Assembly (NCBI GenBank): GCA_907165135.1
Contig: OU015567.1
Location: 14,265,001-14,329,000 of the forward strand
Reading direction: 5' to 3'
DNA length: 64,000 nucleotides
Origin: Oikopleura dioica
Taxonomy: Eukaryota > Chordata > Appendicularia > Copelata > Oikopleuridae
The notes beneath the pieces were generated by a model. It saw nothing but the letters and a program-made list of their open reading frames with translations. It was not told the origin of the DNA and made no database searches. Shown here piece by piece: positions 51,152-61,914 of this stretch. Within the stretch, counting starts at the first letter, position 1; the number at the start of each line of letters is the position of its first letter. Made by a program: the position numbers and the translations under genes.

Positions 51152-54100
51152 CGCCTGTAAATGAAATTGAAACAAGAACTCTATTACGTTTTATTTGAGC
51201 TCGTGAAATCATTGTCTGATCTCCGTGTGAATATTTTCAGTCTACTTATTCTTTCTTTACTTAGGCAAATATCGCCACACGCACTATTGGAATTCTCGCA
51301 ATACTGTATTCATATTTTATCATTTTCCATTAATTTTTTGAACTTCAAGCAAAAAGGCAAATACCCAGCTGGGTCATTTGGCATGTTCAACTTTTATCAT
51401 TATTTATGGCCTCGATTCCGCTAAGTGGTTACTGCTCTGAATTCTCAAAAATGTCACAAAAAAAGTCAAGCTGAGCAAATGTTCCCTGTATTCCTCCAAA
51501 ACTCTCTGTCTTTTTTTCTTCCGTGGCTAATATTTGAGGCGCAGGAATCGTGTGTCCGAAAAAGATAGAGCTTCCTCATCAGATTAAGATGATCCTTTAT
51601 CGAATTGATGCCAAACTTACGCCTGTGATTCTAATTAAGTTACTGTATGAGTCGAAAAGAGAGTGCCAAAAGGGAATATCTTTCTTGACGAAAATAATTC
51701 AAAATGAATGAGCTTGGGAATGGCTTTAATCTTTCTGCTGAGCCCGAAGACAAATTATTTGCCCTTCGACTCGGCATCTGTCAAGAAGGAGAAAACGTAC
51801 AGTCCTCTCCCCTCAAGAAAATCTCAAAATCAATTGACGCATTCTGAGCAGATACAGTAAGATCTAGAGTGGATCAAAGTCAAGTCCGAGGGCGCATAAA
51901 ACATTCATCTTTAAAAAAATTATGAACTATTATTCTAAACATTGTTCTCCTTGATTTCGACCTGAATTATTCGTCTGAAATCAAGGAGGAGAGACTCGAA
52001 TGAATTAATTCTGATGGACAAAGACTTTTACACAAACACTCAACTTTGATGTATCAAAAATTCAAGATGTTAGAGGTCTGGCTTAGCGATTAACCCTTAC
52101 TCTTTTTGGCATATTTATCGTTCCGCAAGAAAGTCGTTAAATTAAAAATAAACGTAAAATTAACAAAATCTTGTGAAATTTTTAATGACTTACGTATATT
52201 TCCCAACGACTTTCTCTTTCAAAATAGCTCTTGAACCTAGCCCTTTACCAAATCGGGCGAATGCATTTTCTTATTATAGCCAACGCATGCGTTATTTCTC
52301 ATAAAAATTTCCCGGGCTCGTTGACGCAAACTTTGCGCTATGACTTACCTCTGGAATGTCGTTATGGGAACAGATTTTCTTTTATATTCTTCAAGTGTTA
52401 AGAGGCTCCTTCTCGAAAGAGGGTGAAAGTGAACTTTTACAATCGTCGGTATTTCGGTAAGTAGCGCGTTTTTTTTTCTTTCTCGTGAAAATCTCTTCTA
52501 AATATGGTTTTGCAAAGTCGATAATTGTGAAAATAAAATGTAAAACATTCGATCGGCGCCGAAGCTCTACGATCAGCGCAGCGCCTCCGGCGCGTGACGT
52601 GAAAGTCCCACGAGGCTGCGCCTGAGATGTCTTCAAGCCAACTAAATTCTTTCTTCCAGCGAAATTGAGTTACATTATTACATAAAATATTCGAAAAGTG
52701 ACAGGAACGATCCGGGAATAAAGAGCTGTTTTTTCGTTATTTACCGATATTACAGTCGTCAATTGGACAAGCGCCAAGGCCTCATTTTGAGACTGTCTCT
52801 CTTTTGAATATTCCTTGTCTATCTACTAAAACTGCATGAAAGATCGATGCGTCAAGATTTTATTCGTACATATATCTTTGATTAATTCTAAAGCTTTTAA
52901 TCAACTTAAAAACGCGAGGTGTAAGCCTCAGCCGCGCATCATTAAATTCAGTATTGAAGCTATAAAATTGACGACACGGGCGGCAAGCTAATAGAACCCG
53001 CTGAGTTCAACCTTTTCATCTGGACGAGGCTATAATTTACCAGGGCTTGGGAATTATGGTGCGAGTGGGCTATGATTTCCGAACTGTAGGTCAAGGAAGT
53101 AAAACGACCGAAAGAAAAACATTAGAGTTTTTTAACGGGGTCAAAAGTCAAGAACCCGGATCTTCAATATGCATAGAAAACATAATTCCCTGAAGAGTTT
53201 CTTCCGGCGTTTTAGTCGATTTTCTTTGAGTACTGTTTAACCACCTGTCACAGAGCTGAGATAGAAAAGAAATAATCTTGAACTCTATTTCTGTACTCTT
53301 TTTGCCCTTTGAGATTACAGTGAGAAATGATTTGATGCACAGTAATTTCCATATTTTGAGTCTACTTTAGAGCCACTCACTTCCGCAATGTCAAAAATTA
53401 AGCTCAACAAATAATGATAGCAAAAGAACTTCACCCTCAGAAGCCGCCAACGATGCAACAAAATTTCTACTTACTGCTTCTTATATAAGAGTTACAAGAA
53501 GTTTGAGAGCGATAGAAATGTTTTGCTTCTATCAAATTTCAATCCTGACGTCGACTTCTGCTGTCGATCGAATGTTGATTATTTCCGCGACGGTCGGCAC
53601 GTTCAAACTTGCCATTAACAGACGGTCATGGAAGTGATTAATATTTTTTTGTTTTTAGAAAAAGAAAGAGCTCCCGCAATGTCTTGGCTTTATAATAATA
53701 ACCTGTGGATTGGCATTGTAGTAACCTTGTAATCTGAGTTTTGTCAAAAGGAATTAAAAGTGACGTGAACTTTCTTTTGTCCAAAATTCCGGAGAATTTG
53801 CCTTGATTCAGTTCTCAGAAAAAAAAATGATTTGAAAGCCATCGGAAGCCACGAGCAAGACTAGTGGAAGTTTCTAGTATCCCAAATGTTGACAAAACGC
53901 GGCGAATCGAGCTGTCAGTTTCCGACCCCCGACAGCAGCCTCGCTACAGGTCAAGGATGAAAAATGTGATCTCGGATTACTAAATTGAATTCCATCCAAT
54001 TCCATGCTCGATTGCCAGGAGCACGCACCCTTATTAGTCTTAAGTCCAGTGCTTAAAACCCAACAGTTCAATAGTTTTCATCTGAATCAATTGAACTCCC

Positions 54101-54994
54101 TTGGGACAAGAAAAAAGAGACGTGAAATCATCCTTTTAAAAGCTATCAAGTTCAAGCTCTAAATCTTCAAGGATCGGGCTCTTCTTTTTCAGATTATGGG
54201 AATGGTTTTTGATACAAAGCTATAAATTCCAAAAATAATCTTATGCAAAGTTTTTCGCTGTTTTATGAGCCCAAGAATGAGGTCACGAAAAATCTCCTGT
54301 CAAGAAAATGTCGAGACGAACTGAAATGCCGCCTGACCAAAGGTGGGAAACTCTGAGCATGTTCATATTTGTCCGTTGATAAAGTCACTTATTGCAAAGT
54401 TAAATACCGTGTCAGATAAAGAAACAGCTGCTGTTGACTTGGAAAAAATGTCTGACCAGTGACTAGTGCTTCAAATGTAAAAGACGATCCTGTGACAGGA
54501 GTACTTAAATATTTTTGTCGGATCTATTTTGTTAGCTCTTCTGAATTTTCTTTTTTGGATGGCTTCCAAGTAAACATGAAAAAATCCTTAAAAATTCGAA
54601 AATTTGAAATTCCAATTGAAAAAATCACCCGCGACAATTTCGAGTTGGAAATTTGACATATGTTTGTGATGCTGACAAAACTCATTCCGGCCTGACTGTA
54701 GCTTTCGCATGGTCTCAGGGTTAGACTCATTGACGTTATTCAATTTGTCCAGGGGATTACAGTCTGACATAACAACATACTCCAATTTATCAAAATAATC
54801 ATGTTCTTTCTCTTGAGCACCTGTTACAGTAATTTTCTTTAGCCGATACTCGAAGAAGACATTGATCGGCAATTGGAACGAGGAAAGACAGGAGATCTAC
54901 GCAAAAGACATGCCAAAGGAAGGGTTTTTTTTGGACAAGCAATTCAATTTGCGCAAATAAAAAAATAATCCTCTGAAGGTTTCGACGAACAAAG
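51152..54994. other. Gene-poor interval
   Basis: Nearly 4 kb without a recognisable gene on either strand, unusual for this window. Open frames are short and AT-driven. A 50-codon frame at 51708-51860 starts with MSLGMALIFLLS, weakly like a signal peptide. A minus-strand frame at 54588-54872 has no family resemblance. Could hold non-coding RNA, regulatory DNA for SHANK, or fast-evolving genes I cannot see. Confidence 0.45.
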
Positions 54995-55336
54995 ATGATT
55001 TTTCCCAGCACGAGCCTGAAAGATATCACCAATCTTACAGGTAATCAAAACATATTACTTATCTCCAACATTGCTAGAACGAAGTATGGACACCACCTCG
55101 CGTACCAAAAAATGACCGCTTCAACTGGAAACATGTTCATTTCCGGTTTCCCTGCCCGAAAGCCTGACTACCTAGTAACCACTGGCACAGATCAACCGAC
55201 GACTGACTACAGAGAGAAGAAAAAGACGGGACTCACTGAAGATTTCGGAATCAAGCCTGAACGATTCAGTCACAAGAGAATGAATATAGCAGCGAGGAAC
55301 AAGTCGACAGCCATTTATCCATATGATAAACAATAA
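54995..55336 (+). CDS. Hypothetical basic protein, 113 residues
   Basis: Single open frame, family not recognised. Starts MIFPSTSLKDITNLTGNQNI and contains TASTGNMFISGFPARKPDYL, TTGTDQPTTDYREKKKTG and DFGIKPERFSHKRMNIAARN, then stops at 55334-55336. No signal peptide, membrane span or Cys. The rich Tyr/Lys/Thr/Pro content and short repeated turn-like pieces are reminiscent of small microtubule-inner or ciliary proteins, but this is a guess. A 37-nt GT...AG segment (55040-55076) within the frame would break it if spliced, so it is probably unspliced or starts later. It precedes the MARVEL gene by 158 nt. Confidence 0.45.
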   Translation: MIFPSTSLKDITNLTGNQNILLISNIARTKYGHHLAYQKMTASTGNMFISGFPARKPDYLVTTGTDQPTTDYREKKKTGLTEDFGIKPERFSHKRMNIAARNKSTAIYPYDKQ

Positions 55337-55494
55337 ATTCTATTTTTATGCTTCGCAAAGTCATTTTCTACCAATCGTGAGATCTTTTTCTGTCAAATAT
55401 TTTATTGAAAGGTGTGATTAGCAAATATAATTTGCATTCCAACATAACGCCGAAGACGTCAAAGCTGTCGGGAGGAAAAATTGGTAGAGAAAAG

Positions 55495-56254
55495 ATGTCT
55501 CAATCTCCGACCAAATTTGTAGATATAGCGTACCTCACATCTCCGTTTGGAATTGTCACTTGCTCGTTGTGGTTTTCTTTGACTGTGGCGTTTTCATGTG
55601 TTGCGGCGCAGGGTGTGGGAGCAAGACATGGCCATGAATTTGAATTCTGCTTTATTGTCCAGGTCAGTTGATTTATTAAACTCAAACATCTGAAGATTTC
55701 AGAGTGAAACATCTTTGAATTTAGGTCACTGGATGGGTGATGGTCACTTTGATGATGATCATAATCATGTTCAGCGTAAAGGACGTTCTCTCCGGGCACT
55801 TGGGAATTCGCCCAAGATGGCATCAAGTTGACTTTTGGATAAACCTATTCCTCTCAATTTGCCTTTTTATTGCTGCTTGCTTAGCCTCATCTTCAGACGA
55901 ATTGAAATTTCCGTTTATCGGGCCTGGATTGAAAGCTTCTTGTGCTTTTACTTGGTTTTGTAAGTTTCCGTCTCGGATCAATTACAATTTTTATTTTAAT
56001 AATTCTAGCATTTTTCCTCTCAACCGCCAAGTGGATCATGCTTTTAGAACAAGTTGACGAACTTCCCTGCCCAGACTGGTGGCCCGCAAAGGTATCTTGA
56101 AATAACTCTCTTCCTTGATTTCAACAATTCTTATTAGGGACTCATTATCCCAAGTGACGCTCACAACCCTAAGCCAGAACCTGAGCCAACGCCAAATGAA
56201 GAATCCTACCAAAATAGAGTGATCGAGAATGAAAACTACATTGGCGACGCTTAG
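55495..56254 (+). CDS. MARVEL-domain tetraspan (MAL/plasmolipin/CMTM-like)
   Basis: Four hydrophobic segments in the MARVEL pattern: YLTSPFGIVTCSLWFSLTVA (span 1), FIVQVTGWVMVTLMMIIIMF (span 2), WINLFLSICLFIAACLASSS (span 3) and CAFTWFSFFLSTAKWIMLLE (span 4). Short loops and a Pro-rich, acidic cytosolic tail (NPKPEPEPTPNEESYQNRVI) follow. MARVEL proteins work in membrane apposition and apical vesicle traffic. About 203 residues, near the family size. Exons: 55495-55662, 55724-55959, 56009-56091, 56138-56254 (TAG). An in-frame upstream Met at 55405 exists; 55495 is preferred because the alternative adds a basic, non-MARVEL extension. AATAAA at 56293 ends the gene about 20 nt before the stop of the convergent GH9 gene (56314), so the 3' ends overlap. 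Confidence 0.75.
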
Positions 56255-56313
56255 CTTTCTTTATTATCGTGTTATCTTTATTGCTTTTAGGAAATAAAAG
56301 TGCTTTTAGACAT

Positions 56314-59300
56314 TTATATGTACAGAAGTATTGTTAGAATTAATATGCTTGTTGTATTGATGATTGGAATCATCGAGGAAGAGTCGGCATCATCGTCTTT
56401 CTTATTCTAAAAAGAGATAAATATAGAAAGTTTTTATTTAACCATACTTTGGCAAATTCCGCTGCGGATAGAGCAGCGGTAAAACACGCATTTCTGTCCA
56501 AGTTGACCGCAGTGTACTTGGTCGCTAGTCGTTTATCGCTGAAATGGCCATCTTCGTCTGGGCCAGAGACAAGTGCACCATTAAGGATCTAAATTTTTGA
56601 TGTTACTTTTTTGCCTGGGTTTTTCATTTCTGAAATCAAACCTGCATGTTTGGGGCGTCGCGATCTTTATAGCCCTCGGAGGTACACTGCAAAGGTCTAT
56701 TCGGACAACTTGCGCCTCGATGGAAAGCTTGGAAGGGATAGCTATCGCCGTAGCCGACAAGGTACGATCTACCAGAGGAGCCAAGAAGATAATCCATCTG
56801 TTTGAAGCCGAATGTTTTCCAAGAAGTTCGAATTCCAGGCTCAATCTTCGCGCTGAGTTTTTCTGCCGCCAGGAAGCATAAGAAAGAAGCGGAGCTTGCG
56901 TATCCAGTTGCCGCGTATTTCGAGGGGAAGGCAAGACCATACACGGTTTTTTGAACATCTTCGGAGTAAAAATCGCAGAAGCCCTTGATTTCGTCCAAAT
57001 GAGTTGTTGTTTCTTCATCTTCCTCAAGCGCCAGCATGAGTTGAACGGCCGCGACTTTTGTATCGACATCAAAAATTTTCGGGTTGCTTTGGAGAGTTTC
57101 TTCGGAGTCAGCAATATTTCGTGCTGTTTCGAGGTAGGTTGTGGCGGAGTCTTCATTTTTCAGCGCTTGATACATCCAAATATTCGCCCAGGCAAGTTCG
57201 TCCTTGAAATTGCTCGTTTGATACATTCCTGCTTCAGGAACATGTTCGGCAAAAAAACCTTCATTATTCTCTGCGAATTGCATGACACTTTCTGCTTTTG
57301 AGATGAGTTTCTGGGAGTATTCTGTGTCGTCAGCAAAGACAATACTGGTCGATGCAAGTGCACAGACTATTTGCGCAGCTAAATCGGTTCCTTCTTGATT
57401 GTCTGTAACTGAGTAAATTGGCCGATTCGCTTTCATATCTTCGGCGCGACCCCAAAACTCATTCTCGTACGTCTGGTTTCCGATAGAGGCGACGATTTTG
57501 GTAGAACGAGCTGCATTGTGAAGCCAGTCAGCACCATGCTTGATGATGTCTTTTACTTCTTCCAAATGTTCCCCGTAAGAATCAGGGTACTCGATGACGC
57601 TCCAAGCAAGCATGGTGATGGAATAAGCCATTGGGAAGGTGTACTTCATGGTTCCTCCGCCGTCAAAGTAACCACCTGTTAAATCTGTATCGTCTCCATC
57701 AATGTCTTTTGAAAATTTTAATCAGGATCTTTATGAAGTACTATACCTTGGATTGTAGCAGTCTTTCTCCATCCTATCGGAAAGTCTTCTGGAATTTCAC
57801 CTGCTCTTTGAGCGTGATAAAACAGGAGCGTTTTCTGAAGCGCATGGAAGTAATCGATTCTATTTCCACTGTCTGGTCTGTCCGGATCGTAACCTTCAGG
57901 ATCAGCTTGACTTCTAGCACCAGATTGACTCATGTCGCCCACTTTAAGACCTTTTCCTGGAGCTAACCGAGGTGGAGGCTTAGCGCCGTATGTCTCGTGG
58001 TCAATCTTGCCAAGAAGCGAGAATAAAAACATCGCATTGTAGTCCATAGCGACAGATGACTGCTGTTGCTTCCAGGGATCATCGTCATATCTATCAAATT
58101 CATCGGGACCACCAACCAATGCTCCATCAAGCTGATGTCGATTTGGAATTCCTGTAAACGAACCGCAGGGCTCTGGCTGCTCGGGACAGAAGGATTCTTT
58201 GTGATAGTAGCGCGTCGGATAGTCGTTTCCGTATCCAACAACATATGATCTTCCATTGTCCCCAAGAATGTAATCAAGCTGACTTTGTCCGAGAACAAAG
58301 TTCGCATCAGGATCAATTTTCATTTGAGCAGCCATGAAGCATAAACCAGCAGCTGCAGCAGCATGTCGAAGAGGTCCCCAATCGTTGAGATAGAGTAAAC
58401 CAAGGGGAGTTCGCTTAGCTTTGCCACCGTAACCTTTATCTCGGCAGAAAAGACGGAAAGTATTCTTATATCTGGCTGCTTGTGCTTGCTTTGAAATCTC
58501 CGCCATCAAGTAGTGAACAGCTGGTGTCTTGTTTTCCCAAGAAAAGGAAGAAATGTCTTTCTCAAGATGTTGATTTTTGTAGACTCCGACGGCATTGATG
58601 AGATATCTCTGCTTTCCAGTTGCTTTATAAAGCCAAATAGCAGCCCAAGCAAGCTCGTCATAAAATCCCTTGAAGGATTTGTACGCTTTTGCTGCCTCTA
58701 ATCAATAATTATAAATTCGATTATTTGAATTAAGCAAAGTACCTTTGAAAGTCTGGTCATACTTTCGCCGCTGATCAGGTTTCCACGCCATCTCAAACAG
58801 CTCCATAGCATGTCTTCGACAATCATCAGCGTAATAAGCATCGATTTCAGCAAAAACAATTGACGTGGCGGCCAAAGCAGCGGCAGCCTCAGCAACTGGC
58901 TCAGTTCCTTTGTGATTTACATCAACTTTGTAGCTCTTTCTTTGGGATACCCTCCGTGTGCCGGGAAAACCTCCGTGTGCCGGGATTCTCGGTCAAAATC
59001 CCGGCACAGGGAGGGTGGTGTTCTATAAATCCCAAAAAGCCGTTGATTTTGACCAATAAACTCTTCATATCGAGTGTTTCTGGAGGAAAACTAATTGTTA
59101 AATAAAATTCAAGACAGTTTTTGTCATATTTTACCTAACCCTAACCCAAATAAAAGAAGAATACAGTCGTAAAAGATTAAAAATCTGCTTGACCGTCATT
59201 AGAGTGTAATACATATCTGAAAACTAATTTCATGGATTAAAATTCACCACACTATTATCAGAATAAGAGACTGATTTATCCTTTGCATTCGTAAGCATCG

Positions 59301-60334
59301 CGAAAACAATGTCGATCTCTACCGTGACCAAATACTAAAGAAAAACTCTTCACAAAACCTTTAAAATACCGGAAACAGGAGATTTCTAGAACGTTTCGGA
59401 TTTGACCCTCCGTGTGCCGGGATTTCAGGGTTTTTCCCGGCACAAGGAGGGTACCCGCTTTCTTTGGTAGTTCAGTTTTTCGCCGTCTTCAATTCTTCCC
59501 CAGAAGTTTTCGTCATTTGTCTTGTCAGACACCTGGATGTAGAAAACGCCGTCCTCGGGGTGGCATTTCATCAAGTAGTCAGCTCCCCAGCGCAGCGTTT
59601 CTAGCGCAGCTTTTGTTTCGCTAAGTGAGTGTTATATAAATATAAAAGGCGCTTAAATTTCGCCCATTGCTATTTTTGGTTCAATGACTTCCAAGAGCGA
59701 GAGAATGCTTACCCGACATCTTTCAGGGTTCTCCAATAGTGAATCGTCGACCAAGCCATCATCGTAGTGGAAAACGCCATTGGAAAGCCATATTTAATGA
59801 ATCCACCGCCATCGTAATAACCGCCAGAGAGGTCGACACCATTATCTTTCCCGTCGTTCAACGCCGAATCACCGCGCCAGTCCAGTGGGTGGTCCTCTGA
59901 AGCCAACTTATTAGACCCGCATGATTTACGAGCATATGGGAAAAGGTTTCGCTTGCCATTGTAAATCTGACAATTACGCGAACAATTTCTGCATAATTTT
60001 CGGCGCTCTAGGAGATTTCCTTACCAGGAAGTTTGCCGCTCATCTGCGCGTAGAAGAATTTATAGCAGAGTTTAAGTGCCTTCGTATAATCGTGTCCGAA
60101 GCCTTCCTCATCAACTTCGACTGGGTCATTTGACTAGTTTATGATTGAATAGAGTGTTCGAAATGATTTCATACAGCATTTCTCTTAATTGACGTTTATT
60201 CAATCGCGTTCCTGGTCAAAGACGTTCCAATCGGTCTCTTCGTTGATTCCAGCGAAGGGATCAATCTCTGGTACAGCATCTACTTCTTGTGCAAGGACAG
60301 CTCCACAGCTGAGGTAGTAAAGGAGGAAAATCAT
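56314..60334 (-). CDS. Tandem GH9 (cellulase-family) protein, probably inactive, GPI-anchored
   Basis: Two glycoside hydrolase family 9 domains in one reading frame. Signal peptide [15 protein letters not shown] (start 60334-60332). Domain 1: [109 protein letters not shown] and [19 protein letters not shown]. Domain 2: [74 protein letters not shown] and [16 protein letters not shown]. Active GH9 enzymes carry DAGD and a Glu in NEVA near the end; here these are DGGG in both domains and SSVAMDYNA or TAVNLDRNA. Tail [22 protein letters not shown] resembles a GPI signal. Key exons: 60126-60334 region, 59991-60110, 59710-59890, 59455-59625, 58740-58935, 57750-58695, 56642-57707, 56448-56588, 56314-56406; some borders approximate. 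An inserted element makes intron 58936-59454. Confidence 0.82.
58936..59454 (-). mobile_element. Transposon-like insertion acting as an intron in the GH9 gene
   Basis: About 512 bp (58946-59457) flanked by a 10-bp direct repeat CTTTCTTTGG (58936-58945 and 59458-59467, + strand). Both ends carry ACCCTCCGTGTGCCGGG-type inverted repeats, and each end is itself a hairpin (CCCTCC-GTGCCGGG ... CCCGGCAC-GGAGGG). On the coding strand GT of GTACCC at the element edge is the donor and AG of the second target copy (AAAGAAAG) the acceptor, giving a 519-nt GT-AG intron. The join [16 protein letters not shown] stays in frame with one added codon (CGG). No protein-coding capacity. Confidence 0.75.
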
Positions 60335-60839
60335 CTTTGCATAGTAACTGACTGATAGAATCGGGACCACGGAATGTTGTGAACAGAGAGCAAGAAACGC
60401 CCCGGGGTAGAGCAGCTGCTGCATCAATTGGTACACCTCAATTCCATTCCGGCCACGGTTATTTGACCGAGTTATTATAGACGTTAAAAGCGGTAATTGG
60501 GTGGTAATTAAGAAAGTGTGAAAGATTTCTCTTCCGATTTTAGAAGAGTTGTAAAAATAACGAGATAAATTTTAGTGATAATGATAAAAAGTGATAGAAA
60601 TAATTTTTTATGAACAAGTTGTTAAAAGGAATTTGGAAATTAACATACAGAAAATATTATCAAATATCAGAAAAAACGTCATAAATGTTGAATGGCAATG
60701 AAAAAGTAATTGAAAATTGAAAAATTAAGTGTCAATAAAATGAAGGTATTGAAAGATCCAAGTTTGATGTTCGTCGAGACGATTTTAACAGAGGCCACAC
60801 TCCTTCTAAAGCAAAAGTTAACTGATTTTTATGATAGTT

Positions 60840-61588
60840 TTATACCGCGATTCTTAAAGCTTCAAGAGCATCTTCTACTGGGTCATGCTTTTTTTTCGAC
60901 GAGTGTTTGATTGTTCCGTATCCATTGGTACAAATATAGGCAAAGGGCTCAATATTGAATCCCAATGATTCAAGTCTTTAATCGTATCATTTTTATTGTT
61001 CCACTTGAGGCTTTCCTATCCGTCGTAATAAAAATGATACTCCTTTAAACCTTTCGAAGTCAGATCCAGCATTATGCACAATTAAAATCTTATCGAGGAG
61101 CAAGTCTTCAACCGCCTTTATGTTCTTTTTGGTAACAGGTTGATCAACTGAAATATGTTGGATGATATTTAAAAGCAAGAAAATTATTAACTGATTCTGA
61201 GGAGCTCATTTCCATTGTAATCCACAGCAGCAAAAGAATAAAGTCCTTTTCTATTGAGTCCTTCCCTATCTATAGCGAGCATTTTCTTCCTATCTTCTCT
61301 GATATATTTCTCATTGAAAATGCGAATGTACTTGTAAGGCAGATATCGGTGAATGTTCCTTGCTAAAAATTTCCCCATTTTTGTTCTCAAATGGCGGCCA
61401 ATAAAAGCAGAAAGCAAAAAGAACTGATTTTGACAATTCAAGATGTGTGCGCCTTTACGGAGGCAGATCCGATAATATTTTCGCGAGGGATTATCACCAA
61501 AGTTTGGGAGCGAAGGACATTCAACTTCATCGGTTGCGCTTTTTTGGTTGAGATTCATCCCAAAATAGATCAATAGAGTTTGATACAA
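60840..61588 (-). CDS. DEDDh exonuclease-like protein (REXO4/ISG20-type, divergent)
   Basis: Three exons: 61588-61192, 61147-61051, 60975-60840 (stop TAA 60842-60840). The first ends KKMLAIDREGLNRKGLYSF, AAVDYNGNELL, matching the ExoI motif (D-x-E, usually DCEM). The next reads DQPVTKKNIKAVEDLLLDKI LIVHNAGSDFER, motif II with HN...DF. The last gives KKKHDPVEDALEALRIAV, motif III H-x4-D. The usual DT...L...H stretch between motifs II and III is short and I cannot place it. These enzymes trim RNA or DNA 3' ends with two metal ions. The N-terminal 100 residues are basic (GRHLRTKMGKFLARNIHRYL) and unassigned; start ATG 61588 is the longest choice and uncertain. Introns are 44 and 75 nt, GT-AG. 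Confidence 0.6.
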
Positions 61589-61914
61589 CTTGATAGAAGC
61601 TTGATTTAAAAAGAACTACCAACTCAAAATTCGAATTTCAAGCAAATTTCAATTAAAATACCCCTAGATTAATCTTATTCATATATTCCCAGTATGAGGT
61701 TTTGTTCAGTCAAAATAATGAAATTAACGAGTATTTCCCTTTTATCATCTGCGAAAAGTTCCATAAAATCAAATCACCGAAAAATCTTCACCCCTTTTAA
61801 TCTTCATAGAAGCGTAACGGTACATAACAGGTGCACCAAAAGCTTATCGTCGCTAGAATCGAACCTTATGACCGACTTTTCACCGATATAAGAACCGACC
61901 AACGTCAGATTTGA

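Noticed and set aside
54588-55032. Two overlapping minus-strand frames, one with a hydrophobic stretch
   Set aside because: I could not join them into a coherent secreted protein, and they conflict with the + strand gene at 54995; left unannotated.
50725-59149. Telomere or subtelomere inferred from CCCTAA repeats
   Set aside because: Only two to three units at each site, inside gene introns with normal genes on both sides.
61391-61576. 61-codon + strand frame starting MAANKSRKQK
   Set aside because: Antisense to exon 1 of the exonuclease-like gene, whose catalytic motifs support the minus strand.
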